A stretch of DNA of 64,000 nucleotides from JBHIDJ01 sp046760105 (GCA_046760105.1 JBHIDJ010000001.1:88713-152712), one strand, 5' to 3'. Counted from the first letter of the stretch, positions 9,214-17,960 are shown. The notes: generated from the sequence alone by a model not told the origin. Program-made: numbers and translations.

Positions 9214-10983
9214 ATGCATAGTCTCTTCATCAACCGTTTATCCGTGGCAGTACTTGCTTGCCTCTTGGTAATAGGCTGCTCACTGACGACGTCGCCCGAG
9301 CAGCGCCAGGTGGACGAGAAGGTCAAAGTGAGCAATCAGGTCATCAGCAGGCCTGAGCCCGAAGACGCGCTCCCCTCACCCCGGTCAACCGCGGCTGAGG
9401 AAAAACCGGCTGTTGCTGCAGAGGTACCCAAGGCGGCGGCCAAGCTAAAAAGCGAAGGGCGACTCGATGCGTCCCTATTACAGACGCAATCTGGAGTAGT
9501 TCGAACTCGTGAGCTGGACGCCATACGCTATCCTAGCGAACCCCTGGACCGTGAGAACTACGGCCATTTCGAGGACAATCCAGTTAAGCGAGTGGCCGAG
9601 CACCCGGTCTCCACATTCAGCATCGATGTGGATACGGGCGCCTACGCCAATGTACGACGATTCCTCAAAGCCGGCCGACTGCCGGCACAGGACGCGGTGC
9701 GGGTCGAGGAGTTGATCAACTACTTTTCCTACAACTACCCTGTGCCGGAAAGCAAGAAGCGGCCCTTTAGTGTGACCACCGAGATGGCGCCTGCACCCTG
9801 GCATCCGGCGAGGTATCTGTTGCACATCGGCATCAAAGGCTATGACATCCCAAAAGCGGATCTACCGCCGGCCAATCTTGTGTTTCTCGTCGATGTCTCC
9901 GGCTCGATGCGGGCACCGAACAAGCTCGATCTATTGAAGACCTCGCTGAAACTGTTGACCCGACAGTTGCGAGCGGATGACCGTATCTCGATCGTTGTCT
10001 ACGCCGGTGCCTCGGGCGTGGTGTTGGAGCCGGCACCCGGGGACGCGACCGCCAAGATCACGGCGGCGTTGGATGCGCTCACCGCGGGTGGCTCCACCAA
10101 CGGCGGTGCCGGCATCCGGCTAGCCTATAACATGGCCCAACAGGCCTATATTCCGGATGGCATCAACCGCGTCATCCTGGCGACCGATGGGGATTTCAAT
10201 GTGGGTACAGTGAGCTTTGAGGCGCTCAAAGACCTGATCGAGAATAAACGCAAAACCGGTATTTCGCTGACGACTCTCGGGTTTGGTACTGGTAACTACA
10301 ACGATCATCTGATGGAACAGCTCGCCGATGCCGGCAATGGCAACTATGCCTACATCGACAATCTCAATGAAGCGCAGAAGGTGCTGGTAGATGAGATCTC
10401 ATCGACCATGCACACGATTGCCAAGGACGTGAAGATCCAGGTCGAGTTCAACCCGGCCGTGGTCACCGAGTACCGCCTGATCGGGTACGAAAACCGTGTC
10501 TTGAGACGCGAGGATTTTAACAACGACAAGGTTGATGCCGGTGAAATCGGTGCCGGCCACACCGTTACGGCGCTTTACGAAATCGTGCTGCAAGGTAGCA
10601 GCGGTCTATACCTCGAACCCTTGCGTTATGCCCCGAAGGTGAAGGAAACGGATAAGCGTACCAATGAACTTGCCTTCCTACGCATCCGCTACAAGCTACC
10701 CACCAGCACGAAGAGCACACTGATGGAATGGCCACTCAAGAACGCTGATATGACGGCTGACATCGCCAGGACCTCGGAGAATCTCCGCTTCTCCGCGGCA
10801 GTCGCGGCCTTTGGTCAGCTGCTTCGCGGCGGCAAATATACCGAGAACATGAGCTATAGCGATGTGATCGAGCTTGCCAACAGTGCCCGCAGCCAGGACC
10901 ACTTCGGCTATCGCGGCGAATTCGTGCAACTCGTAAACCTGGCACAGTCGCTGGCAAGTTCGGATAAACAAGCGAGCCAGTAA
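9214..10983 (+). CDS. von Willebrand factor A-domain lipoprotein (YfbK-like, DUF3520)
   Basis: Predicted lipoprotein: a hydrophobic signal is followed by lipobox VIGC (Cys at about 22). Then come an Ala/Pro/Glu-rich linker, a vWF-N domain (VSTFSIDVDTGAYANVRRFL), a VWA domain with an intact MIDAS motif DVSGSM at about 227-232 and FTIDGDF-like ATDGDFNVG, and a C-terminal DUF3520 domain. It resembles E. coli YfbK. The metal-binding MIDAS suggests protein-protein interaction at the envelope; the exact function of the family is unknown. It is convergent with the ECF sigma/anti-sigma pair, an association I have seen in related genomes. RBS GGAGAA precedes the ATG. Confidence 0.88.
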   Translation: MHSLFINRLSVAVLACLLVIGCSLTTSPEQRQVDEKVKVSNQVISRPEPEDALPSPRSTAAEEKPAVAAEVPKAAAKLKSEGRLDASLLQTQSGVVRTRELDAIRYPSEPLDRENYGHFEDNPVKRVAEHPVSTFSIDVDTGAYANVRRFLKAGRLPAQDAVRVEELINYFSYNYPVPESKKRPFSVTTEMAPAPWHPARYLLHIGIKGYDIPKADLPPANLVFLVDVSGSMRAPNKLDLLKTSLKLLTRQLRADDRISIVVYAGASGVVLEPAPGDATAKITAALDALTAGGSTNGGAGIRLAYNMAQQAYIPDGINRVILATDGDFNVGTVSFEALKDLIENKRKTGISLTTLGFGTGNYNDHLMEQLADAGNGNYAYIDNLNEAQKVLVDEISSTMHTIAKDVKIQVEFNPAVVTEYRLIGYENRVLRREDFNNDKVDAGEIGAGHTVTALYEIVLQGSSGLYLEPLRYAPKVKETDKRTNELAFLRIRYKLPTSTKSTLMEWPLKNADMTADIARTSENLRFSAAVAAFGQLLRGGKYTENMSYSDVIELANSARSQDHFGYRGEFVQLVNLAQSLASSDKQASQ

Positions 10984-10999
10984 CCGGTGCAGTATTAAC

Positions 11000-11048
11000 C
11001 CGCGAACCGCTTGCCTGCCGGCGCTGCTCACAGGCAGGCGGTTCGCGG
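11000..11048. terminator. Hairpin terminator between VWA gene and anti-sigma gene
   Basis: An 18-bp stem (CCGCGAACCGCTTGCCTG paired with its complement at 11031-11048, one G-T mismatch) closes a 13-nt loop. It lies 17 bp after the VWA stop and is followed by ATCATTTTCT, a weak T-tract. It could serve both convergent transcripts. Confidence 0.7.
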
Positions 11049-11210
11049 CGATCATTTTCTAAGTCGAGAATGTGAAGAGGTTCTCCTTCAGTACAAACAA
11101 ACCTGATCGCGACTAATCTTACCGAAATCGGCCACGACAAAATGTTTCTGTGAATAAGCAAAGTGGAACTCTGTAAATTTCCCTGCATCACTTGTCATCT
11201 CATCACGAAC

Positions 11211-12434
11211 TCAGTCAACAAGCTCAAATTCAACCGCTGTGACGCCGGCCTCATTCAAACGCTCATCCGAGTCGCGTCTAAATCCATACCATATATCAAC
11301 AGATCCACCAGTGAGTGATTGAGTTTCCCGCGAAAAGCCTGTGCCAAGCGGTGCGGTAACCAACCCCGTGTCAGACACGGCCAAATTCCAAGGTGTCTTA
11401 GTAGCAATAATCATGAACGGGTGATTGGTTACATCAGAGATAGTGCCGTCGGGCCGCATCACTTCGACTTTGAGTTGCACCGATTGCCCTCGTTTGAGCG
11501 TAATAACCTCCCCGTCTGTAATGGGTCTACCATCGACTGAAATCCGAAGTGATACTGGTTCAAAAGGAAGCGGATAATCCGGATACCGTTTCTCAAATGC
11601 GGCTAGCCTGTCGTATCCCTCGGCTACCTTTCCCTGACGTAGCAGTCCGCCGATCTCCTCCAGGGACTCTTGAGGTGAAAGCTCTTTAGACTCGGTGGTT
11701 GCCATCAACGCCACGGATGACTCACCCAACCTGCCCTGTTTTCGCAATTCCTCGTCCTTTTCGAGCGCCGATTCGTCTAGCGCAACGGCGCCACCGACGC
11801 CAGCGGAGCTACTACGGGCTTGTTCACGGGCCTTCTTTGACGGCTCAGCCGTTACCATCTTGCGTTCTTTCAAACTGGCTTCCTGCCGTGCGGTCGTAGA
11901 CTCCGGGGCGACGGGGGGGCGCGCCGATGCTGGTTTTTGTTCCGCGGGAGCCGCTTCCTGTTTCATCAAAGCCGTGTTCTGCGCAGCCGGTGCGCGCGCT
12001 GCGGTGACTTTCCTTTTGCGCTTGAGTGCCGCTTTGCTATCTGCAGCGGCATCGGCAGGGGCGCCGGCAACTACGGCGGAAGTATCGTCTCTCTTCCCTT
12101 GTGATAGCTCTTCCTCCATCGCCGATTCGAGGGTCGGTTCTGACAGGCTCTTTGGCGAAAACGGAACGCTGTCCTCGTCAAACATAAAGGTCACCAGACC
12201 AACAGTTAACACCAGCACCGCGGCGAGCGATGCTGGAATCATCCAGTTGCGTGTGAACGGACTACGAGCGACACGCGACGTGGCTTTTGTCGCCTGTCTT
12301 GCCGCCGAGAGGATGGCCGCGTCGAGTTCGTCTGGAGGATTTTCGTCCGTAGTCGCTTTGTAGACACGGGAGAGTACAGACCGGTTCTGCAAGTATTCGT
12401 CTAGTGCACGGTCAATCGGCTTTTGTGAGCTCAT
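11211..12434 (-). CDS. Probable membrane-bound anti-sigma factor with C-terminal Ig-like domain
   Basis: 407 residues. The cytoplasmic N-terminus (1-62) has the PPDELDAAILSAARQA segment seen next to ECF sigma factors, but no HxxxCxxC zinc motif. One membrane helix lies at about 66-88 (MIPASLAAVLVLTVGLVTFM). It is followed by a long Ala/Lys/Glu-rich, low-complexity periplasmic spacer (about 100-250) and a folded C-terminus of about 110 residues with beta-rich Ig-like character (LKRGQSVQLKVEVMRPDG, VTNHPFMIIATKTPWNLAVSDTGLVTA), reminiscent of bacterial Big domains. The gene starts 3 bp after the sigma gene stop. Anti-sigma function is inferred from position and topology, not from a recognised domain. 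Confidence 0.6.
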   Translation of the reverse strand: MSSQKPIDRALDEYLQNRSVLSRVYKATTDENPPDELDAAILSAARQATKATSRVARSPFTRNWMIPASLAAVLVLTVGLVTFMFDEDSVPFSPKSLSEPTLESAMEEELSQGKRDDTSAVVAGAPADAAADSKAALKRKRKVTAARAPAAQNTALMKQEAAPAEQKPASARPPVAPESTTARQEASLKERKMVTAEPSKKAREQARSSSAGVGGAVALDESALEKDEELRKQGRLGESSVALMATTESKELSPQESLEEIGGLLRQGKVAEGYDRLAAFEKRYPDYPLPFEPVSLRISVDGRPITDGEVITLKRGQSVQLKVEVMRPDGTISDVTNHPFMIIATKTPWNLAVSDTGLVTAPLGTGFSRETQSLTGGSVDIWYGFRRDSDERLNEAGVTAVEFELVD

Positions 12435-12437
12435 CCT

Positions 12438-13025
12438 TTATTCACCAAACCCTTGTAACCCTTGCCTCAGCTTGGCCACAGCATATCGTAATCGACTTTT
12501 CGCCGTCTCGGGATTAACGCCGGTTATGTCGGCGATTTCATCGACCGAAAAACCCGCCTCCTCCCGCAGTAGAAAGGCCTCCCGCTGGGCCTGCGGCAGC
12601 TCGTGTACGAGTTCGAGCAGGCGGCTTGTGAAGCGCTTGAGATGCAACCGATTCTCGACTTGCACGCAGTCCATGTCGGGCAGATTCTCGAGTTCCACAT
12701 TGTCGTCTACGCTCTCTGGATTTGACAACCCCGCGATCGTGGTCGGGTTGTGTGATTGTTTGCGGTAATGATCGACCACACGATTATGGGCTAACCGAAA
12801 GAGATAAGTGGTGAACTTGGCGCGCACTTCATAGTGCTCCCGCGCGCGAATCAAGTTCGTCCAGATATCTTGAAACAGCTCCTGTGCATCGTCTGCATTC
12901 CCACACTGACGCAATAGGTAGCGATACAACGCGCCCCGGTAGCGCTTATAGATGATCTCAAACGCACGAAAGTCGCCTTTACTATAAGCCAGCATCAAGT
13001 TCTCGTCACTCTGTCGACTATCCAT
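12438..13025 (-). CDS. ECF-type RNA polymerase sigma factor
   Basis: 195-residue sigma-70 family protein with region 2 (AFEIIYKRYRGALYRYLLRQ ... AKFTTYLFRLAHNRVVDHYRK) and region 4 (HELPQAQREAFLLREEAGFSVDEIADITG ... AKSRLRYAVAKLR); no region 3 or 1.1. It is first gene of an operon with the probable anti-sigma factor. No good Shine-Dalgarno is visible; a perfect 7-bp inverted repeat sits where it should be. The regulon cannot be read from the window, but the convergent VWA lipoprotein is a candidate. Confidence 0.9.
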   Translation of the reverse strand: MDSRQSDENLMLAYSKGDFRAFEIIYKRYRGALYRYLLRQCGNADDAQELFQDIWTNLIRAREHYEVRAKFTTYLFRLAHNRVVDHYRKQSHNPTTIAGLSNPESVDDNVELENLPDMDCVQVENRLHLKRFTSRLLELVHELPQAQREAFLLREEAGFSVDEIADITGVNPETAKSRLRYAVAKLRQGLQGFGE

Positions 13026-13030
13026 TTATT

Positions 13031-13054
13031 CTAAACGTTGCGGAATGCGTTTAG
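13031..13054 (-). promoter_or_regulatory. Inverted repeat directly upstream of the sigma factor start codon
   Basis: On the minus strand CTAAACG, a 10-nt loop and CGTTTAG end 5 nt before the ATG. It could be a translational-control hairpin or an operator. Confidence 0.45.
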
Positions 13055-13175
13055 GGTCACGCTTCATACTGTGAAGTGCTCTCTTGTCCGTCGACCGTGC
13101 TGTGCTGTCGAAAAGGCGCTCGGTGATCGAAACCGATGACGTCGATCCGCGCCAGGCGCTCAGTGGAACAGATGA

Positions 13176-13793
13176 CTAGGTGTCACGCCGCCCGGTAAAG
13201 GCTCTGGCCAGCGTACCCTGATCGACATACTCAAGTTCTCCTCCAACCGGTACGCCGTAAGCGATGCGCGTTGCACGTATCTTGCGGGCACGAGCAAGTT
13301 CGCCGATATAATGTGCGGTCGCCTCACCCTCTACCGTCAGGTTGGTGGCCAGAATGACCTCTTTAATGGATCCTTCGTCCAAGAGCGCCTCGAGACGCGG
13401 AATGCCCAGTTCTTCCGGACCAATACCGTCCAGCGGCGAAAGACGGCCCATCAAAACGAAGTACAAGCCCTTATAGACACCCGCCTGTTCCAAAGACATG
13501 AGATCGGCGGGAGACTCGACGACGCATAGCTGCGAACGGTCTCGCCGCGACGAATTGCATAGTGGACAGATTTCCTGTTCGCTGAAGTTGTTACAGCGCC
13601 TACAGTGGATCACGCGCTCCAGCGCATTGCGTAGCGAATCGACAATCTGACGTCCGCCTTCCCGATCGCGTTCGAGCAAATATAGCGCCATACGTTGCGC
13701 GCTTTTGGGACCTACTCCAGGCAGCCGGCGCAGCGCCTGCTTGAGGGCTTCTATCGCAGGGGTAACGGCAGCCCGATCATGTGTATCCGACAT
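13176..13793 (-). CDS. recR: Recombination mediator protein RecR
   Basis: Works with RecF/RecO to load RecA on SSB-coated gaps. 205 residues as usual. It has an N-terminal HhH (LRRLPGVGPKSAQRMA), a C4 zinc finger (CRRCNNFSEQEICPLC near 60-75), a Toprim domain (LCVVESPADLMSLEQ) and the C-terminal VPVGGELEYVDQGTLARAF. It is last of the dnaX-ybaB-recR operon, 10 bp after ybaB. Confidence 0.97.
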   Translation of the reverse strand: MSDTHDRAAVTPAIEALKQALRRLPGVGPKSAQRMALYLLERDREGGRQIVDSLRNALERVIHCRRCNNFSEQEICPLCNSSRRDRSQLCVVESPADLMSLEQAGVYKGLYFVLMGRLSPLDGIGPEELGIPRLEALLDEGSIKEVILATNLTVEGEATAHYIGELARARKIRATRIAYGVPVGGELEYVDQGTLARAFTGRRDT

Positions 13794-13803
13794 CGGGCAC
13801 GAC

Positions 13804-14127
13804 TTAGGGTGACAACTTGAGTCCTGGAATGTTAAATCCGCCGGTCAGTCCAGCCAGCTTCTCCTGGCTCGCCTTCTCTACCTTGCGCACGGCATCGTTC
13901 ACCGCCGCTGCGACCAGATCTTCAAGTACCTCCTTGTCGTCTTGCATAAGACTCGAGTCAATCTCAACGCGTTTGACGTCGTGGCGGCAGGTCATGGTCA
14001 CGGTCACCATGCCTCCGCCGGCAGTTCCCGCCACCTCAATCTTTGCCAACTCTTCCTGCGCACGGCGCAAGTTCTCCTGCATAGCCTGCGCCTGTTTCAT
14101 GAGATTACCAAGTCCGCCTTTCATCAC
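13804..14127 (-). CDS. ybaB: YbaB/EbfC family nucleoid-associated protein
   Basis: 107-residue DNA-binding protein of the conserved dnaX-ybaB-recR operon. The N-terminal helix LMKQAQAMQENLRRAQEEL, strand segment VTVTMTCRHDVKRVEID and Gly-rich tail are typical. The start overlaps the dnaX stop by 4 bp (ATGA). Confidence 0.95.
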   Translation of the reverse strand: MMKGGLGNLMKQAQAMQENLRRAQEELAKIEVAGTAGGGMVTVTMTCRHDVKRVEIDSSLMQDDKEVLEDLVAAAVNDAVRKVEKASQEKLAGLTGGFNIPGLKLSP

Positions 14128-15689
14128 TCATCCTCGCTACTTAAGGCTTTGGGTCGAACAGAACCCGGGGTCACGCGCGCGTTAAAGCGCTGCTCCAACG
14201 CCTTCACGTTCGGGTCATTGTATATAGCATCAAACGCCGCTTGTTGTTGTGCGTCCTGTAGACGCGATCGCTGCTGAGCGGGTGTTTCTTCCTGTGGCTG
14301 GCCAACACGCATTTTCAATCGCAGCGGCGTGCCGTAAAACCGCTCCAATGCGTCTTTGAGTGCGGATTCACGTTCCTTGCTGTAAAGCTGAGCGCAGCCC
14401 TCATCGAGCACCAATAACATCTCGCCTTGCTCGTAGGACTCTAACATGCTGTTGTTGGCCATCTCGCTGACTAGTCCGGTGATCTTCAGCTGTCTGACGA
14501 CATCGGTCCAGCTCTCCGAGGCGCGCGCGCGGTCCGCTGCCTCGACAGAAATCGCGGGTCTATCGACCGATTCTACCTCTGCTACTGGCTGTCCACCCAG
14601 TGCCGCCGCCGGCCGAAATGCCAGCATCCGCAACAGGATCATTTCGAGTCCCGTGCGCATATCGGGCGTCAGCGTCAGGTCGCGCCTACCGATCAGGCCG
14701 ATCTGATAATAGAGTTGTACATCCTCGCGTGTCATCGCGTGAGCGTGCGCTAGGATCCTTTCCCGATTTCCGTTGTCATTACCGATTAACGCGGGATCGA
14801 CCTGTGCGAGCGAGATCTGATGTAGGCTAAGCAGCAGTTCGCTTAATACGGCATCGTAATCGGTACTTTGTTCGGAGACATCCGCAACAACAGTCAACAG
14901 TGCACGTGCGTTAGCGTCGGTCAATGCCTGCAATAGCCGCTCCACTGCATCTTGGTCGATTGTGCCTAGCATATCGCGGACATCGGGTTCGACAACTTTG
15001 CCACCCCCAAAGGCGATCGCTTGATCCAGTAAGCTCAAGGCATCACGCATACTGCCGTCGGCAGAACGGGCAAGCAGCGCAAGCGCCGCTTCATCATATT
15101 GCACCTCTTCCGTATCGAGAATCTTCTTTAACTGCGCGCGAATCAAGTCGGGTAACAACCGTTTAAGATTGAATTGCAGACAGCGCGACAGAATGGTCAT
15201 CGGCAGCTTTTGTGGATCGGTGGTGGCAAGCAAAAACTTTACATGTGCAGGCGGCTCTTCAAGAGTCTTCAACAGTGCATTAAAACTGTGTCCGGACAAC
15301 ATGTGGACCTCATCGATCAGATACACCTTATAGCGGCCACGCATCGACGCGTATTGAACATTCTCCAACAACTCCCGGGTATCATCGACTTTCGTGCGCG
15401 AGGCCGCGTCGACCTCGATGAGGTCGATGAAGCGTCCTTCATCCAGCTCCGTGCACGCCCGGCAAACGCCGCAAGGCTTGGAGCTGACGCCCTGCTCGCA
15501 GTTGAGTGACTTCGCCAGTATGCGCGCGATCGTAGTCTTACCTACACCGCGCGTGCCAGTAAACAGAAATGCGTGGTGCACACGCTCATAGTCCAGCGCA
15601 TGCACGAGCGCGCGCACGACGTGCTCTTGACCCACAACTTCCGAGAACGTACGAGGACGATACTTGCGTGCTAGGACTTGGTAACTCAC
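14124..15689 (-). CDS. dnaX: DNA polymerase III subunits gamma/tau
   Basis: AAA+ clamp-loader ATPase. I choose the GTG at 15689 (521 residues, (M)SYQVLARKYRPRTF). The longer frame to 15767 would be encoded by the adjacent 4.5S RNA gene. Walker A GTRGVGKTT lies at 45-53, zinc-binding cysteines in CEQGVSSKPCGVCRAC, DEVHML (Walker B) and LLATTDPQKLP with SRC (sensor 1/Arg finger) follow. The tau-specific C-terminus is short compared with E. coli (643 residues). I saw no A-rich slippery heptamer of the kind used for gamma production. Confidence 0.96.
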   Translation of the reverse strand: MSYQVLARKYRPRTFSEVVGQEHVVRALVHALDYERVHHAFLFTGTRGVGKTTIARILAKSLNCEQGVSSKPCGVCRACTELDEGRFIDLIEVDAASRTKVDDTRELLENVQYASMRGRYKVYLIDEVHMLSGHSFNALLKTLEEPPAHVKFLLATTDPQKLPMTILSRCLQFNLKRLLPDLIRAQLKKILDTEEVQYDEAALALLARSADGSMRDALSLLDQAIAFGGGKVVEPDVRDMLGTIDQDAVERLLQALTDANARALLTVVADVSEQSTDYDAVLSELLLSLHQISLAQVDPALIGNDNGNRERILAHAHAMTREDVQLYYQIGLIGRRDLTLTPDMRTGLEMILLRMLAFRPAAALGGQPVAEVESVDRPAISVEAADRARASESWTDVVRQLKITGLVSEMANNSMLESYEQGEMLLVLDEGCAQLYSKERESALKDALERFYGTPLRLKMRVGQPQEETPAQQRSRLQDAQQQAAFDAIYNDPNVKALEQRFNARVTPGSVRPKALSSEDE

Positions 15690-15742
15690 GTGTATCTTAG
15701 CGCCGGCCTTACATGCTATGAGATAAGGGCGGGTGGCGGCTC

Positions 15743-15841
15743 CAGCCAGCCACACCCCAGCACCCAACGTGGTCGCTGCGGCTGCTTCCTTCCGGACCTG
15801 ACCGGGTTCACAACCCCGTCGTCGCTGGGGGGACCGGCCTT
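15743..15841 (-). ncRNA. ffs: 4.5S RNA (small bacterial signal recognition particle RNA)
   Basis: On the minus strand the universally conserved SRP core GGTCAGGTCCGGAAGGAAGC (15782-15801) forms the asymmetric loop and GGAA tetraloop of helix 8. Flanking arms GGCCGGTCCCCCCAGC (5') and GCTGGGGTGTGGCTGGC (3') pair to close the long hairpin. The size of about 99 nt is normal. The ends are estimated from the pairing. It sits just upstream of dnaX, as in many gammaproteobacteria. Confidence 0.93.
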
Positions 15842-15848
15842 CGCCGCC

Positions 15849-15875
15849 GTGCTACAACGAGGCGAAGTGTAGCAC
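15849..15875. promoter_or_regulatory. Inverted repeat just upstream of the SRP RNA 5' end
   Basis: GTGCTACA (15849-15856) and TGTAGCAC (15868-15875) are perfect 8-bp arms. Seen from the minus strand they lie in the promoter region of ffs; TACACT within it could be a -10. The role is uncertain. Confidence 0.35.
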
Positions 15876-15905
15876 GGGCCGCATCAGCGCTTCCTCCTCC
15901 CCCTG

Positions 15906-16145
15906 CCCCTCCTCTCCCCTCCCTGTCCCTCCCCAACACGTGGGGAGGGAATGGAACGCCTGCTGTCGTTAAAGCAGGAAACCTTCTTAGTACGAGAAGT
16001 AGTGATGACCCGCTCTTGCTCTTTTTCCTCCGTAGGAACCACCGCCCACTTTGTTGGCAAGGGAAGTTAGGGGTAGGTGGGAAGACCACGGAGGGGTGTT
16101 TCCTCCCCCACTTGTTGGGGAGGGACAGGGAGGGGAGAGGAGGGT
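15906..16145. repeat. Pair of 43-44 nt near-identical inverted copies of a CT-rich element
   Basis: The left copy 15906-15949 (CTCCCCTCCCTGTCCCTCCC within it) reappears as the reverse complement at 16102-16145 with only two mismatches. About 150 bp lie between them. Each copy also has its own small palindrome (CCCCAACACGTGGGG). No coding sequence is convincing here; reading frames across it are repeat-derived. It looks like a mobile or amplifiable intergenic element. Confidence 0.6.
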
Positions 16146-16185
16146 TAGGGCGAGGTAGTGGCGGAGAGGGAGGCCGCTCTCGCCC

Positions 16186-16440
16186 ACTCCATGGACTATG
16201 CGGCACCTGCACATCCCTGTGCAATGGCCGCTCCTGTGCATCCTTGCACGCGCGATGCACAGGGACGTGCGAGTGCCGCGAGAGACAAGATGTCGAGAGC
16301 GGCCGGCACGTGCATCTCGGCAACCGCTCCTGCGTTGCTCTACCTCCCTACATCCCTGTAGGTCGCATGCACATCGGGCCGCTCTTGCGTTCCCACGCTT
16401 CGCGGCACTTCCCACATCCATGTGGGTCGGATTCTCACAT
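16186..16440. repeat. Cluster of short ACATCC-type palindromes
   Basis: At least five small palindromes with a shared core lie in 250 bp: GCACATCCCTGTGC, GTGCATCCTTGCAC, an inverted copy near 16255, CTACATCCCTGTAG and CCCACATCCATGTGGG. The arms vary but remain self-complementary, and the central ATCC(C/A/T)TG is kept, the pattern of compensatory change expected of a structured repeat. No gene is evident between ffs and tRNA-Ser (15862-16465). Confidence 0.5.
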
Positions 16441-16465
16441 GTTCTCATCCGCCATCCTTAACCGA

Positions 16466-16507
16466 ATCAGCGAAGAGCAGTCCCAAAAGGGGCTGCTCTT
16501 CGCTGAT
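16466..16507 (-). terminator. Hairpin downstream of tRNA-Ser(GGA)
   Basis: ATCAGCGAAGAGCAG (16466-16480) pairs perfectly with CTGCTCTTCGCTGAT (16493-16507) around a 12-nt loop. It starts one base after the encoded CCA of the minus-strand tRNA. No T-tract follows, so it may act as a processing or barrier hairpin rather than a classic intrinsic terminator. Confidence 0.65.
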
Positions 16508-16598
<91 letters not shown>

Positions 16599-16719
16599 GT
16601 TGTGAACTTGCTGCCCTATGTGACGTCCGACTCAGGGCGCGCTGAAGGGTAGACCAACTTCCCAACCTGATGCAACGGATTGCTATTAAAACGTCGCTTC
16701 CGGATCCTTGCTAGCGCGG

Positions 16720-17784
16720 CTAGGTCGCGCCTGATGCGGATGCTTTGCGGGCGTCGCGCAGTGCTGCGAGCCCACCCTTCAAGACACAGACGTCGAAGCC
16801 ATATTCGCTCAACAAAAACGCGGCCGCACAACTGCGGTTTCCGGTCTCACAGTAAATAATATAGCTGCGTTCGCGATTAAGGCTTGGGACCTTAAGGCGC
16901 AGTAAATATAAAGGAACGTTTATGCTGTGTTTCAGGCCGCCCTGTTTGTATTCATCCTCTGTTCGTACATCGAGCAAGCCCGCACCGCTCTTTAACATTG
17001 CCTTCGCTTCATTAGCCGCTACCCACCGAACTATCGGTTGTTTTAGCAGTTCGTCGAAATCGCCCTTCGACAACCGCATTAAAATGCCGCCGGTTGCCAT
17101 CATAATAATTGATGCGTTCCGCGGCGTTTCCGACAAGAGCGCCTCTTCACCAAAACTCTCGCCTGGGGACAGTTCGCTCAGTACCGTCACCTTGCCACTC
17201 GTCTCCGACTTGCGGGAAACATTACAGTGTCCTTCCTTGATAATGTAGAAATAATCGCCGATTTCTCCCTGCTGGATAATGACCTGTCCTGCCTCAACGG
17301 GCACTGGTTCCAGTCGTGTGAAGAGCTCATTGATATTCGTGGCGGGCAACATCTGAAAGGCTTTGTTACGCAGCACCTGCATGGTCCATTCAGCATCCTC
17401 TGCCCCGGCCAACTCCGTCACCTCATATTCACCCGTCACCTGATCCCAGGTCAGCAGCCGATCGAGCAGATCGCTAGCCACGCGCGCAATGCTCGCGGCG
17501 GTCTTCGTTTTGCCCGTAAACTGGCGTGGTTTCAGCTGAGCCAGTGGGTATCTGGCTTGGTCCGTGCCCGCCGCAATGATTCGCCCTTTAGGGCTTTCGG
17601 GAGGGATCAACTCCACCTCGCCCCTCAGCAAATAGACAGTTTCGTTGTCGGTGGCCCCGTGTTTAAACAAGACCTCGTCGGGAGGGACCTCCTCGACAGC
17701 CATGGCTGCGGCCAACTCCTCATAGTTGGCCGGATCCATGGAGTTTATCGGTACGAGCGTCTGTAGGGTGTCGAGGTCAACCAT
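16720..17784 (-). CDS. Cyclic-nucleotide-binding-domain protein with C-terminal rhodanese
   Basis: 354 residues. The N-terminal part (10-75) resembles a degenerate cNMP-binding fold (PDEVLFKHGATDNETVYLLRGEVEL). A second, better conserved cNMP domain lies at about 145-260 (IIQQGEIGDYFYIIKEGHCNV, LSPGESFGEEALLSETPRNASI). A rhodanese domain follows at about 262-345 with a catalytic Cys loop YCETGNRS, so sulfurtransferase chemistry is possible. No DNA-binding domain is present, so this is not a CRP-type activator. It is a single gene between two tRNA-Ser genes on the same strand. The ligand and substrate are unknown. Confidence 0.85.
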   Translation of the reverse strand: MVDLDTLQTLVPINSMDPANYEELAAAMAVEEVPPDEVLFKHGATDNETVYLLRGEVELIPPESPKGRIIAAGTDQARYPLAQLKPRQFTGKTKTAASIARVASDLLDRLLTWDQVTGEYEVTELAGAEDAEWTMQVLRNKAFQMLPATNINELFTRLEPVPVEAGQVIIQQGEIGDYFYIIKEGHCNVSRKSETSGKVTVLSELSPGESFGEEALLSETPRNASIIMMATGGILMRLSKGDFDELLKQPIVRWVAANEAKAMLKSGAGLLDVRTEDEYKQGGLKHSINVPLYLLRLKVPSLNRERSYIIYCETGNRSCAAAFLLSEYGFDVCVLKGGLAALRDARKASASGAT

Positions 17785-17960
17785 AAAACGACTGCTTCCT
17801 AGCTATATGAAAGGGCAGTTGCCCAACCTGCTAGAACGACCGCCGTTCCCGCCGCGCACGCTTGACTCGTCAAACTGATGGACAAACGCCCACGCTACAG
17901 GGGAACATCTTTCCCTGAGAAGCCGCGGGAACATAAGATACCCACTGCGAGTCTCAAGAT

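Noticed and set aside
15690..15767. N-terminal extension of DnaX to the ATG at 15767
   Set aside because: It lies inside the 4.5S RNA gene; conserved DnaX sequence starts at the GTG at 15689.
16102..16440. CRISPR-like array
   Set aside because: The repeats are short palindromes with variable arms and irregular spacing, not identical repeats with unique spacers, and no cas genes are near.
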